Source of the DNA: Perca fluviatilis
Lineage: Eukaryota; Chordata; Actinopteri; Perciformes; Percidae
Reading direction: 5' to 3'
Length of the DNA: 64,000 bases
Assembly (NCBI RefSeq): GCF_010015445.1
Contig: NC_053133.1
Location: 22,587,922 to 22,651,921 of the forward strand
Below are positions 43,201-56,209 of the stretch, in pieces (positions within the stretch are counted from its first letter, which is position 1; every line of letters begins with the position of its first letter). The notes under the pieces were generated by a model. The model saw only the letters and a list, made by a program, of their open reading frames with translations. It was not told where the DNA came from and made no database searches. The translations under genes were made by a program, and so were the position numbers.

Positions 43201-44302
43201 AGAGCAGTCACTTTGAAGATGATTAGCCAGTTGTCTCACACCCTTATTGACTTTTCATAGCTCAGCCCCCATAACGCAACATGAGTAATTATGTTATTGC
43301 CATTTGTTAATGGAGTTCTGCGATGGATCTTTTTCTTACCAATGAGACATATCAAATTAGCCCATACACTCACCGTTAGCATCCAGTGTTCATTCGGTGT
43401 CACAGACAATCAGCTTTTGTAAAATGGTAACATTATATGAAGCAGCGGGTGCAAATATCCTCTTTTGGGATGGCCCAGTTCTACTGCAAGAGCGACTGAT
43501 GCTTTATCTGTGGGTGTGTCTCGGCACAAACTCACATTTTGTCGTCCCTTTCAACCTCCAGAAAGCAGCAGAAGTGGTGCGACAACACAAGCTGTCACAA
43601 TATACTGATGTTGTTCAGGGTTTTATCACCCTGAGGGAATAGAATAAAAAAGAGAAGCAGACTTTCGTATTATACGTTTGCTTCAGTGCGTCTCATGACA
43701 AATTCAGCAGTCTCTTAGCTCCTTAGCTGCTAACGTCGAGGCAACATCTGAAGAGTTGGATGTCATCTTTCATCCAAGTTTTAAGCAACCAGAATTGAAA
43801 AACAGCTATATCACTCATGTTTTGTCCAACTTAAGAATCTTGCCAAACTTGGATTGCTCCTTTCTCCCAGTGATATGGAGAAAATCATACTTCCTTTTAT
43901 GATTCTCATCATGATCACTGTATTATGTTTCCTCCTTTCATAAAGAAGCAATGGCACTCATTGTGCAAAATTCTCAGAAAAAAGCTTTTGATCAGAACTT
44001 CCAGACTAAATTGCACTCCTTTTTGAATGGTATGCTTTATACTGTAACCTGTTAGCTCGGTCTCAAGAACTCAGGCAAGGTCTCTCTGCACTTGTGAGGT
44101 CAAAGGCTAAATAGAAAACATGGCTTTTCATGGCTTTCACTGGCAATGTATCAAGGTTTTCAAATGCCCTGTGTGCAGGTCTTTAACTGGTTATATAAGT
44201 GTTTAAATCGCTGCTTAAAACGCAGTTGTTCAAAGACTCAGTGACTGCTGACTCTTTGCTTAGCCCCATAGTTAACAGGAAATTCAAATCTGAGATATAC
44301 AG

Positions 44303-44337
<35 letters not shown>

Positions 44338-45060
44338 GGATAGTCATGTTTTCTCCTCTTTTGAGCAGCTGCACATATTTTGAACCACTTTATCCTTAGA
44401 CCTTGTTTGTGATATACTTCACAGTTCTATATGCAGAAGCATCTGTGTTGTTAAGGCGGGAATGCATGATGTAACATTTCTGCAGTAGCTACCACTGTAT
44501 GTTTACACATCTCTACTGCAGCTGAATATCCAGTAAGCACGTCCACATCCCTGTACTGCTTACTGCACATGGCATTCACATCCAAGCCGTGAAATGGACT
44601 TACAATCCTTTGAATTGAGTTTAGCAGTATTATCACTGAAGATTCCTAGCTTAACTGTGTTTGTGTAACACAGCAGAAAGGCTGTAAGCATCCCTTCACA
44701 GCAAGAGGCCCGCTGGATAATTTTGTTACAGCGATTCTGCAAACACATTTGTTTATGATCTGAGTTTGTTTTTTTTAAAAAGAAGAAAAATCCACATGGT
44801 TGGGGAAATATGAATGATTACAAAAAACTTGAATCTGAAAGTATTGGGCCAATGAGGTAGATCCTCGGAGAGCCTGGATAATAATATAGAAAATGCATTC
44901 CAATCACTGCTGTGATGTTTAATGTCATTATTATTATTAGTGTTATAATTGTTTTTTTCACAGGCGCTAGCCTCCCTAATGGTCTTATACAATTAGCAGG
45001 AGCAGGTCTTTTCAGGTTCAGTGATTGGTTTGCAAGCACAAGGAAACACACCACTGCTAC
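40260..45060. other. intronic, no gene recognised
   Basis: Contains a short (CA)n at about 44306-44334. The 114-residue open frame at 41429-41773 shows no homology and no splice or codon support. Several patches (for example 42840-43080 and 43400-43650) look moderately complex but have no recognisable product. Confidence 0.5.
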
Positions 45061-45529
45061 AGTTGTCTATACTGACGACGTTTCATTTCCGTGATTGTTC
45101 AGCTGCCACCGGAAATTCCGCCGGGTGTCCCTAATTTTTGGCCGGATGTCTGTTACCTTCCGGTTTCTTTGTGTTGACATTCTAAACTCCGGTGGATTTC
45201 TGAGGACTATGGTTAACTGCTCCTCAGATCTCTACAGGGTAAATCCAGACAGCTAGCTAGACTATCTGTCCAATCTGAGTTTTCTGTTGCACGACTAAAA
45301 CTACTTTTGAACGATCACGTGTTCCACCAAAACAAGTTCCTTCCCGAAACTATTTTGCAGAGGCAACGTGGCTCTGTCCAGCACTTAGCGACGGCCAAGA
45401 CGATTGTGATTGGTTCAAAGAAATGGCAATAAACCAGAGCACGTTTTTCACCCATCCCGGAATGCTATGTGGACTAGCCAGCCCCTCGTCCGCAGCATCT
45501 GTGGAGGAAGGTCTGGCAATGCAAGACTA
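45061..45529 (-). mobile_element. hairpin-bearing hAT-like element, copy A4
   Basis: Reverse orientation. The left end GTTGTCTATACTG and the right end GCAATGCAAGACTA match A3. The hairpin end is degraded here (CCAGCCCCTCGTCCGCAGCA...GTGGAGGAAGGTCTGGC). Flanking octamers CTGCTACA and ATGCAGCA agree at only five of eight positions, so this copy is older or rearranged. Confidence 0.82.
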
Positions 45530-48457
45530 ATGCAGCAACACACACAAGGGAAAGGGGAAACTATAGGACATTAGGACTGTGGATGGTGAATGCAGCAGCA
45601 ACAGAGATTGTGGATTTATGGGGAGAATATGAACAGTTGGCAGACACTGAGGAAATGACCGTCACCTCAGAGGCAATGCGTCAAATCCATGACACAATGA
45701 CTTAAGGATTAATTGCAAATTGAGGTTACAGGTTATAAAAATCACACTGGGTTTTTTAGCAAGTTGATGGAGGGTTTCTGAGAACATTTGCGTGCTCCCT
45801 TGGGTGTCATCTTGGAAGGAATATGAAGTTAGATGAGCAGTGAGTGAGTTTTTGAGGACTTAATATTTAGCAAATGTTCTACTTGACTGCTTTCTGGGGT
45901 AATAGACGTTTAAGGATATGGTCTAACCGCAGACAGAGAGTGTGTCCTGGCTAATCACAAGTTCAGGGACAGGTGGGTTTCAGTTTATGATGTCATAATG
46001 TGTCAATTGTCATATGCCCTTTGTAAGTGTCTATTTTTGAAAACAGAACTGGAAGTGCAGATGAGCAAGCACTAAACTTGACTTGCTCTTATTATTGCTT
46101 AGACCCCTGGCGGCGCCCTAAAATAATGCAAGGTCGAAGTAAACCAAATAATGAGATAGAGAAATAACATTATCTGTATTTTAGAAGCTAAACAGCATGA
46201 AACAGAAGTGACTGGGCAACATGCCATTTTTCTTCCAACCTTAATGGTGAATTCAGAAGCAGGAGGGGCAGTGAGTAATAAAAGCAGCAGGCACACGCTG
46301 ATTGGCATTCCTGATAAACATAAATTACTTTCACTGTGTGAACTGGCCAGCAGCATGTTGGCAGTAGCCCTGGGTGGTTTCATATTCTGTCAGCAGGTTC
46401 ATACTCACGGTTTCTGCTCATTAGTTCGCTTTGCGGTTTGTTTTATCTGCTCATTTATCAGGTCGGTCAGAAATAGAATTCAAATTCGGTGGTGCTGCCG
46501 ATACAGCTTTGCAACAGTAGCGAAAAATACACACAGCTATTATGTGGAATTCCCTTTCAAGAACCATCCACAAATGAAACGAAATTACTAGAAATATACA
46601 AGGGGGAGATTTTTAATTAAAACTGCTATTGAATTTTTTATGAACCTATATTTCACAGTTCATCTAAGCCAATGGGTGGCAAAGATTTAAGACGTTATTA
46701 CTGCATCGGAGACTTCATTTTATTTAACCACAGACAGGCGCCATAATTCTCCCCACAGTAGCTTGTGTCGCTTTTATCAGACCAGTCATCATCTGCAGCC
46801 TTGAGCACAGACAAATGACCTGGGACCGAGAAGAAAACTCCAGAATTTAACACTGCAACCCTGGCTCACCTCACAGCTAATAATAAAGCCTACAGAAACC
46901 ACCTTCATTCATCCGAGTGTGTTTTGTAATCACATGGTGATGTATTGTGTGGAGGTTAGGGACATGTAGGTAATATTTCCATTCATACTGTGATGAATAA
47001 ATAATAGCTCTGCTCTATTATCAGTTTCTGTTTTCACGCTCAAGACCAGAGGACATTTCAATGTAATCTGACTTAATAAGTGCTTATTCTTAAGGTAAAT
47101 GATATGTGAGACAAAAAAAGTAAATAAAAAAAAAAAAAGTGTAAGCAGGCATTTTTCTCCTTACTAATCCAACTGATCAGCCTCTTGCAACTTTTCCTAT
47201 CAGAACATGCCCGTTGAGGACTCTCACAGTGCTCTCTTGGAGTGTTTTAACCCTCTTAGCTGACACAAAAGACACTCTGGAGTACGTTAAATGTGATTAC
47301 AGTTGTGTATTCAAGAAAGGGTTGAGTGGAAATGGATAAGAAGGATGAGGAAAGTAGTAGAACGGTCAACGTTGTAAAATGTCTCACAATTACAGTGCAG
47401 AAGAAGGTAATTTTACTTCAAGAGTCTACTAGAGTCGATGTCCTTGAAGAAGTATTGTCTTTCTGCACTAAGCTGTCATATTGCACATAAGGCGAAAAAG
47501 GTTTGGTTGAAGCATTAATAAAACCTACCGTACACTAGCCAAAATTATGTTTCCCAGGTGAGGAGAAGGATGTAGCGGGTAGTGTCAGATCAGGTGAAAG
47601 GATCGGATGATCCGTCAGACGATCATACAGGTTTTTAACAAAACAATAGGTCAGCCAAACTTTGAGTGAATGTTATTAATTATTTATTAGTTATTTATTA
47701 CAGACCAACTTCCCAATTTCAACTTACCATATTTGTAGTATTTTTGCATACACAGTTTTTGTTTGCAATAAGGGTAATAGTTTCATACATTTGACTTTCA
47801 ATTTTACCTCCACATAAAGTTTTAGATTAGGCTAAAATGTTGGTCATTTATATAGATAGTTGTTTATTTATTATGGCGTGGACATAGACATTAAAAGACA
47901 CCAAAAATACCTTTGTATTTGTGAAAGATTGGTCAGTTAGGAACATGTCTTTGGAAGTGTGGAGTTAGAAACCAGTTTACCAGACCTCTGTAGCCCGCTC
48001 CTCGTCTCTGCTTGAGACTACAGGCTCAAGGCTACATTAACCGCTACTTTCATAAGAGGAAGACATACTTTATTAACCCCTGAGGGAATTTCACTCTGTT
48101 ATTATACAGGTTACTCATACCCAAAAAGGACCTACAAATGCATTAAATGGAGAGTTGTCATAGCGAGTAGTTGGGGGTTTGATGCCTTGCTCAAGGGCAC
48201 CTCGGTAACGCACACCTAAATCTCCAACCAAGCTGCCTGTGGTCATGTTGCATTGTGAGTAATGAGGGCGCCGGGTGCGATATCTCTGGTTGTGTTGCAT
48301 CAGTCTTGATCCTTTAACAGTCCACTGTTAATCTGACAATGTTGTAGGAGTTCAATGTGGAATCAGTGGAGTAGTCATAAGGATATTTCACCAAAACCCT
48401 AGACCCTTACGTCACCATTAAATGAACAGTAAAACAAGAAAAGCACTTCATCTTCAA
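45530..48457. other. intronic, no gene recognised
   Basis: The stretch 48050-48260 (TTTATTAACCCCTGAGGGAATTTCAC and TTGATGCCTTGCTCAAGGGCACCTC) has the look of a common fish repeat and SINE body; ends not clear. Otherwise featureless AT-rich DNA. Confidence 0.5.
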
Positions 48458-48824
48458 TAGGGCTGGGCAGTATATCGATATTATATTGATATCTTGATAT
48501 GAGACTAGATATCGTCTCAGATTTTGGAAATCATAATATCGTAAATGGCTTAAGTGTTCTTTTTCCCTGGTTTTAAAGGCTGCATTACAGTAAAGTGATG
48601 TCATTTTCTGTGTTACCAGACTGTTCTAGCTCTTCTATTATTTTTACCTTTACCCGCTTAGTCATTATATCTACATTACTGAAGATTATTTATCTTTAAT
48701 GTCATTGTAAAGATATTTTGTTAAAGCACCAATTGTCAACCCTATAAATTGCCACAATATCGACATTGAGGTATTAGGACGAGAATATTGCAATATCTGA
48801 TTTTCTCCATATCACTCAGCCCTA
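48458..48824. mobile_element. hAT-like MITE with TAGGGCTGGGC ends
   Basis: The left end TAGGGCTGGGCAGTATATCG and right end TCACTCAGCCCTA are inverted. An exact 8-bp duplication ATCTTCAA flanks it (48450-48457 and 48825-48832). The interior is a run of ATATCGATATT-like motifs that give it strong secondary structure. Confidence 0.88.
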
Positions 48825-51800
48825 ATCTTCAATCATACTTAAATCACATAAACAAACAAAGCCGGGGAGACCATTAAACCTGCCTGTTTCCAAAGCTGAT
48901 GGTAGCATAACTGTGCACACAGAGATCTGCTACTCTACACTGTGGTTGTATTTTAAATGAGAAAATATATGCGCAATATAGGCTTGTCTTGTTTACAACC
49001 TTTATTATTGTCTGACTGCTCATGTTACTTGCTTCGTTTTAAGATCTCAGAGGATTTTTAGTGTTATAATTAACCCAAATGATTCCCCAGATTATGACTT
49101 GCATTGTAACAAAAAAAAATGAACCTGTAAAAGTGGCAGTTTCACAGATAAAAGACTGTTGCATAAATATGCTTCTATAAAGGGAAGTCCATGGAGTTGA
49201 ATTGTACTAACTCAATATATAGCAATTTTCCTTCTGTCTCTTTTTCTCCATCTCACTCGAGTGCGTCGCCTCGTATCTCTGCCCCCCTCTCTTCCCCCTT
49301 CCCGGCGCTCCGCCTGCCTCCCTGTAGTGAGGCCGGGTTAGGGCTGTGCCCAGGGCAGGAGGCTGTATTAATAAGACATACTGCCGTGGAAAGGTATAGA
49401 TCAGAACAGAAAACAGCGCCCTGGGCAAATGCACAGCGAGTGAAAGTAGAGGGGAAAGAGAATGAGAGAGAGCTAGAAAGAGATAGATTGAAGGGAAGAC
49501 ATAATGCCTAGGGTACTGTGAAAGAATAGATGGCTCTCGGTCTTTGAAAGAGCAGAAAACAAAGAGTTGGCGAGTTGAAGGGATGATAAGGTCTAAAATG
49601 ATGAACTCAGCAGGAGGGCTTATAAGAGGGCAGTGGTGGGCAGGATTTGAGAGATCTGAGGAATATCTGAGGTGTCTGGAGGCATGTGGATAAAGAAGGA
49701 GATCAGCAATTCGGTGAGGAATAAAGATGGAGAAAAACAGATGCCTTAAAGAGACACAGGTCTGAAGCCTGACTATGAAAACGGAGCAAGTCACGAAACG
49801 AAATCAAGTCCAGTCAATCCCTTTCACCACTGATGTGTCACCATATGGTCTTTCTTTTTACACATTCAAGCCCCATCGTCTGCAATTACCATTTAATATA
49901 CAAAAGTAGACCGTTTATCAAGATGCCAAACGGAGTCAAACTAAGATAATGGATCATGGTGGAAAAAAGCAGCACTCTTTTATTTATCACCATGATTTCC
50001 ATGAAGGAGTTCATTTTAGATCCTTGTTAGTATGCCGATGGTTTTTAAGCAAGGAGACAAAAGCTGTTGAGGGAGCGTTTGGCTATGCCAATCTAAAAAT
50101 GTCTGCAACTGCCCTCCCCAGCACGTTCTGAATTAAAGCCATTGTGATGGTAATTTTGTCACCTCTAATGGACAATTAGATATGCTAGCAGATAGAGAGC
50201 ACTCTGCATAACAATCTCTGGGTTCTAATTACCTCGCCAAATGGAGTGGTTGCTTGCACGCCTATGGATCACTAAAGCAATAAGACAGAGGAGCGCAGAT
50301 GGATTGAAGGTGAAAGGGGGCAGTTGCTGTATTAAACTTATACTTCCCTGATAAAAGCCTGATGGATGAGGAGCTGTATGAACTTTCATACATCTTTCAA
50401 ATAATGGCTCCTTTCAAGGGTTTCCTCCACTGGCCTGAACTCGCTATGTTTGCGCTGGAAGCTTTTGTATTCAGGTATATTAAAAGCCCGGCATTTACTA
50501 TGACATGGAAAAGGTCAGATTCTTGAGCACTTTTGTTAAACCTAGCATTTATGGTCATTCTGTACATTGGGTAAAGGACCATAAAGGTGTATTAAAGGCC
50601 CTGAAACCCTGTTTCTTCAATGACCTTCTTATTATAAGTGATGGGCTCTACATGAAGACCGTTTTCTTCTAAAGTTGGAACTGTTTTAGTAATTGTTGGA
50701 AAATGGTGATGCCACGTACTTCCATGCACCAATCAGGATTTCACAATATTTCAATGAAATTGTGAAGGCAATTTTGGGTCATGTTTTCCGTCAATCAAAA
50801 AGAGAGTGTTTGACTGTTAAAGTTTTAGTAAGTAAAACTTTAAAGCTGTTTTTTTCCCCCAAACTCTAACTTTTATTGTAGCCCAATGTTATAAAGACAT
50901 TTTTAAGGGATAAAAGTCTTTTTTTACAGTCTTATATCTATAGCTTACTGTATCTGCAGCAGAGTTGATAGAGTTGTTGATAAAACCGCTCAATTTAGCA
51001 TTGCGTTTGCAAGGTGCTGAAATGTGGGCTTTCAGAACTCACTGTAACGTTTCATCTGCACCAACATTGTTAAAATGGTTCACTATCATGGTGGAACCAA
51101 ATTATAGATTAAATAAACTTAAATGATCTATACCTATAACTGATGAGCAATAGATAAATATAAAATGTCGAATGAACAAATCTTTAAATCAAAGTAAGAC
51201 TCTCTTTGAAACTAACTAGCGTTTTATGAAAGACAAGTAGAAGTTATTTTGGATGTTTATTGACAATAAACATTGCTATGCACTCGTAGGTCGCCTAGCG
51301 GACTGACCTGCAGCTTCAATTGTGTTTGGAAAACCCGAAAGTGTTTAATGTGCTTGAAACAAAGGCCTGTTACTGGCCAGACAGTTCATGACTGGAGCAC
51401 TTGATTTGACATACCTTCAAACATAAAGAGATTGTAGAATTTCAACCGATAAAATTTGATTTATTGTTAAAGCCAGTATTGTGATCACAATCATTGCTAT
51501 CCGAGCCCTGCTTTTATATTTAAATCCAACACATATATTCATGCCACTTAGTGACCCATTTATAATTGTTGCACTTGTTGATAAAAGTTGCGCTTTTGTG
51601 GTTGCTGATAGATTAATAAAACTCTCCACCTAATTGAATATGCCTTTGATATTAAAAATACACTAAAATGTAATTATGTAGTCAATGACAGCTTATAACT
51701 GCATTAACACTGAATATTGCCTTTACTATTGAGCCAGCAGCTATTATGTAACATTTTCAAAGGGTCATTTATATGTTTTGAAACCAGAGTTTTAATTTCT

Positions 51801-52266
51801 AGTGCCTAAATATGCAGGAAACTAGACAATTAAAATGCCTGTTTTATTACTGGCATATTGGACACCGGGCTACAATGAAGGGCCAAGCTCATAACATCCT
51901 TCGTGGTGCTCGCACTCTCTGTCTCATGCCACTGAGTTCATCTGTTCTCCACATGTTAAGTGTCCGATTTTCTAGGATTTTTGTGTAAGGAGCTTAATTA
52001 TGGCTCTCTTGTGTTCTGACTGTAAAAGGTCAGTGAGTGTGTCTGCCCATGTGTCTGAGCCAGGGAATATTTGAGCATATTGGGTCATACAGGCGCCCTT
52101 GTGTTTTTCCCCAGGAATGATTCTGTCTAAAGGGATATCTAAAGGGCACTTCTATGTTTGTGTGTGTGTGGTCATTAGAGTAATTTGCATGTCTGTAGAA
52201 CGTATTACATGATACGTTAAGGAACATCTGAAATCAAGGTCTCTATTTCTCTCCCTCTCCTCGCAG
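48825..52266. other. intronic, no gene recognised
   Basis: 49250-49480 is GC-richer (CCCGGCGCTCCGCCTGCC and CAGCGCCCTGGGC) and could be a conserved non-coding element, but I see no coding frame that passes the usual tests. The 195-residue minus-strand frame at 49207-49794 is rejected below. Confidence 0.5.
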
Positions 52267-52361
52267 GTAATGAGCTACTATACCGCAATCGTGATGGTGA
52301 CGTCGTCAAGTTCAATGTCGACACTGATGAGGAGACCATCTTGGTGCATAACAAGAAGTTT
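52267..52361 (+). CDS. dpp6: dpp6 exon: beta-propeller, first blade
   Basis: The acceptor is CTCGCAG and the donor is TTT before GTAAGT. Two bases complete a serine codon with the carried-over A, then 31 codons run to a phase 0 end. The product begins SNELLYRNRDGDVVKFNVD and ends ETILVHNKKF. It aligns without gaps to the DPP6 segment that runs from the tyrosine of FIYRE to the GKKI motif. The NTS glycosylation sequon that I remember in human DPP6 here is absent (the fish reads DTDEET). The open frame, GT-AG sites and conserved spacing make this a confident exon. Confidence 0.95.
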
Positions 52362-52825
52362 GTAAGTCTTTTGTCATCTCTTCTTTCTCTTTCCTTTCTC
52401 ACAATCACCGGACTAAAGAACTGACCGTGGCTGCATGAATTAAATTAAAACATTTCTTATAGTGTCAGCAAATCAGAGCACCCAAAGCTCTTTTTTATTA
52501 CAAAACTTAATGAAATGATCCATTATTGCTGTGATATGTGGACTGCGTAGTTAAAACTTAGGGCATTGGGTATGTGTGGGGGGGGACGTTGAGATGGAAA
52601 AGGAGATGTAGCATCAGCTCTGCGGCGACTTGGGTGACGACACACAACATTATGTCCGCCAAGCCCTAGTGCAAAGATTAATGTAACTCCCATTTGCTTC
52701 AGGAGCTGGGCAATCCATCAAACGCAGTCATTTAAGGACTAGTTTAATGAAAAAATACCACGCATGGTTAAAGGACTCATCTTTTTGTCTTCTCTTTCCC
52801 TCTTACGTCTGCCTTTGCTTCTCAG
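52362..52825 (+). other. 464-bp intron between dpp6 exons
   Basis: GT-AG intron with donor GTAAGT and a long polypyrimidine tract (CTTTTTGTCTTCTCTTTCCC) before CAG. No mobile element inside. Confidence 0.9.
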
Positions 52826-52900
52826 GAAATGTACAAAGCCAGCAAGTATGAGGTGTCTCCTGACTTGAAGCATGTGCTGCTGGCCTACAACGTTGCACCG
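52826..52900 (+). CDS. dpp6: dpp6 exon: beta-propeller segment
   Basis: This is a 75-bp exon in phase 0 at both ends: acceptor TTCTCAG, donor CCG before GTGAGC. It encodes 25 residues, EMYKASKYEVSPDLKHVLLA followed by YNVAP. SPDLK-VLLAY is the strand pattern shared by DPP4-family propellers (Ser-Pro-Asp turn then hydrophobic strand). DPP6 in mammals reads SPDREYALFSYNVEP and DPP10 reads SPDLKYVLLAYDV (from memory), so this exon mixes features of both. It sits 464 bp after the previous exon, the shortest intron of the set. Confidence 0.95.
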
Positions 52901-52971
52901 GTGAGCTTCTCATTTGTTTGCTTGTTTTTTGAATTAGCAAACTGACAGCCAAATATGTCACCTGCTTCCAT

Positions 52972-52973
<2 letters not shown>

Positions 52974-53048
<75 letters not shown>
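52974..53048. repeat. (GT)n microsatellite with G-rich tail
   Basis: About 36 GT units, then GGGGGGAGTGTGTGTGTGGG G-rich repeats. It lies just after the dpp6 exon ending at 52900. Confidence 0.95.
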
Positions 53049-53050
<2 letters not shown>

Positions 53051-54717
53051 GGGAGTGTGTGTGTGGGGGGGCAAGAGAAAGTAATCATGGCAGGGTGCAA
53101 AGGCCTGTCGCACACCACTGCCTGACAGCGATGGCAGCGGGGGCCAGCACTGCCGAGTGGAACTGTAGCAAGAGAGGCAGAAACACAAACAAACCCCTCG
53201 GTGCTGAAACGGGCTCGCGGGGAGAGAGATATGAGATCAGCAGAAGGAACAGGACGTATTGGCTAGGAATTTATCATTGCTGTGAAATTCTGAATAAAGT
53301 GTCCCATGACTACATTAGCTCTGCCAGCAACTAGATATGCATCAAAGCATTTCAGCTCCTAATATAGGTGGATCAGATATATTGAATCATTTTAGGCAGC
53401 TGATGTCTGTGTGTTTACTTCATGCTGCCTCACCACTGGAGAGTTTGTGCCTATTGTTGGTGAGCGAAAGATGCTGGGAGAGATATAACCTCGTGCTATT
53501 GCCTGAGATGAATAGAGAATATTACGTCAAACTAGAGATGCCTCGTTTGTTGTTTAGATTTATTATTCCATCCAAACCTCCATCCCGTTGATAGATGAAA
53601 GTCATTCCTGCTATACGCTCACAGTAGCAGCACACAATGCACAGTCACGCACACCTCATCTCTGTAACGTGTTGCGTGGATTGCGCGTGTTCATAATGAA
53701 CAGTGTCTGCATACTAACACACAAACAAATCATCCTCCATTTGTGTCTCCAGTAGGCAGTGACTTAATACGTTCTTGCATTTGTAGCACAAACAAGATGA
53801 AACTATTTGTAGCACGCGCAGTTTTTGTAGAAAACATCTGTCAAGAAATGTTCACCAATAGATAAGATTTCAAAGATGAAAGGCCAGTGTTGGAGATCTT
53901 TCCAGGTTTTTATCGTGTAGCCTAGTGTATTTTTGTACGACGTAGAGTGAAGTCCAATGAAATCCATAGCAGCTTTAAATAAGAAGAGAGACAAATATGT
54001 TGACGTGGAGAGTAATTGAAGAGTAACCTAACAGCTATGGCGGAGAAAGAAAAAAAACTTTCTTTTCTGTTCTTTCCTTTGCAATCAGAAAATCCATGGG
54101 GCTGACAACCAGGTCAAACTGTGCTAAACAACGTTTTTAGCCGTGTCTTCACCATTGATATCTATAGACCACCTGTGGGAAACACTGCTCAGCACACTCT
54201 CCCTGCTAGAATATAAAAATATAATGGAATGCACACTGACTGACAAAAAAAAAACGACTGCAGGGTCAGCGATGGTTGATTCGGGACGTTAAACCACTGG
54301 TGGTCATTTTAACGGGGTGTTAAGTTAATCCTACACATTTCTTTTGATATGTAATGGACCTGTAGACCAATATAGAACAAATAAACAAAAACTATTGTTA
54401 TTGCACTACCTATGTTCTAGATTTTATGTCAGTGCTAAAGATTTTCAAAGTATTCATTTTTTCTTCAGAATTACCCACTAACGGCCCACTTTTTCAATTT
54501 TCATTTCAAAGAATTCATTATTGTCAATTTCTCAGAGCGTTTTTTTTATACATACTTTATTTCTATAGAACTTTTTAGTAAGTCTTACTTAACTTTGGCA
54601 TCCACATTATTCCTTACGAGATAACAGAAAAAAAGAGTCAGTTTTTAATCAAGTTGTCAAGGTAAAACTGCAACTTGCTTCATGTGAAGTGATCTGATGC
54701 GAATCCTTTTCTTCCAG
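53049..54717. other. intron, no gene recognised
   Basis: Dpp6 intron ending in the TTTTCTTCCAG acceptor. Open frames such as 53337-53591 are not supported. Confidence 0.55.
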
Positions 54718-54770
54718 GTGTACCAGCATTCTTACACGGCCTTTTACATCATCTGCAGTCTGGATACTCC
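54718..54770 (+). CDS. dpp6: dpp6 exon: beta-propeller strand, HSYTAFY motif
   Basis: This is a 53-bp exon with acceptor TTCCAG and donor CC before GTAAGT; it leaves the frame in phase 2. It encodes VYQHSYTAFYIICSLDT and two bases of a proline codon. YQHSYTxxY is strongly conserved in DPP6, while DPP10 has FHYSYTASY. The exon would be missed by simple ORF searching because of its size, but phase, splice sites and alignment all agree. Confidence 0.93.
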
Positions 54771-55688
54771 GTAAGTAGGCGACAGGGCTGCATTGTTCCA
54801 TTGTCATTATCTTATCCTACTGTATAATATCTCACCTGACTTCGCTGCCTGTGGCTCTGAAAGCAACTCATTGTTCTTACAACTACCCTCTTACAAAGTT
54901 ACATTAACTACACTGTTATCCTCCACCAATGCTATCTGTGAGGTGAAAGGGTTATTAAGTAATCTGTGAACATCAAATGGCAGCCAGGTTTGCCGTTAAA
55001 TCTACAGATCTTACATCTGAACAATTAAAATGCCTGGAGAAAGGAACAAGCGTTAGTGAAGCGTGACAAGGGTGCACTCTTTGCTGCAATTTAACCCCTC
55101 TGATCGTCATTCCTTTGTCTTAAAAACATATGAAAGAGTAGCTGAAAATGTTCATTCTCACCCCTGAAAAACAACCCAAAATCCTGGCACACATTTTCAA
55201 AGTAGGAAAATCAGAAAGCCAGAACTCGAGGCACTCGATTAACTGGTACTGATCAGCAGCAAAGACATATTAATGGCCATATTGTCCAGTTAGTAGACGC
55301 TTCAACTTTTTACCTCACCTCCTCAGGTCACAGTATTATGGCACCGTCAGCAGCTCTCATGCTCAAATCTATTTGTGTGCTGCCACCCAGTGGTAATGTG
55401 CCAAAAAAAAACAACACAGCTGATGACCTCATTCATCCTCGGCTCCAGACAAAGACATAGAGCCAGTGGCACCTCTAATTCTGCAGCCTGCACTGCACAG
55501 CACTTTTCCCAATAAGGAGAGGTGACACTGTTATAGAGCTTTGGTATTTATGGATACACTTAAACCTTTGTTCTCAGATGTGTTACACTTGTTCTTCTCC
55601 TGCAGCAGCACTGGGAGCAGACACTCACTGTGTGTATGTGTCTGCACTTCTATCTGATAGCATTGTTTCCTCTGTCTGTGCACCCCAG
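54771..55688. other. intron, no gene recognised
   Basis: 918-bp GT-AG intron, AT-rich and without repeat signatures. Confidence 0.6.
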
Positions 55689-55770
55689 GGCGACGTGGAA
55701 CTTGAACCCTCCAGAGGTGCGAAATGCTCAGCTGCAGTACGCAGGCTGGGGACCCCAGGACCAGCAACTG
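55689..55770 (+). CDS. dpp6: dpp6 exon: NPPEV and LQYAGWGP motifs of the propeller
   Basis: The acceptor is CACCCCAG and the donor is CTG before GTATGA. The first base completes proline with the previous exon, then 27 codons run to a phase 0 end: ATWNLNPPEVRNAQLQYAGW then GPQDQQL. PPEVxNAxLQYAGWGP is a DPP6 signature; the preceding WNL resembles the WEL of DPP10. The boundary with the previous exon is two to three residues shorter than in human DPP6 (HGDPQSL), a normal place for length variation between blades. Confidence 0.95.
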
Positions 55771-56209
55771 GTATGAACTACAACATGTGCATAGTGCCAT
55801 CTCTGCCTGCTGGCCAATAAAGTTCCAAAGTTAAGATTCAAACCATCTTTATTGTCTAACATATAACCAGAAACGTGTCTTTAATGTGGAGCATAAGTGA
55901 AAAACACACACTGTGAACATTCTTGATTATAAAAGTTAATATGGCTAAGCAAAATGTGCAAAGTGCTAGCATGCAGTGTGCGTCACTGCTAGTTTATAAA
56001 GTTAATGGAAGACTTTATAGCGGCCCCCTAATGGGAGGAGATGGAATGATTGATAAAGAGGGTGGGAAAGGTACTTGTTTTTCCTATGTTTACACCTGAA
56101 TTCATTGATTTTTTTTTTTTATATCGTGGCTACTTGGGAGCAGCACAACAAGATGTGAACACAACATTGACAAATCATCATAAAGTTTATATGGCAAATG
56201 TGCGGGCGA

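Noticed and set aside
49207..49794. 195-residue open frame on the minus strand
   Set aside because: Longest uninterrupted frame outside Rex3, but it covers purine/pyrimidine-biased DNA, matches no family I know, has no splice context and no low-stop codon bias beyond what the composition predicts.
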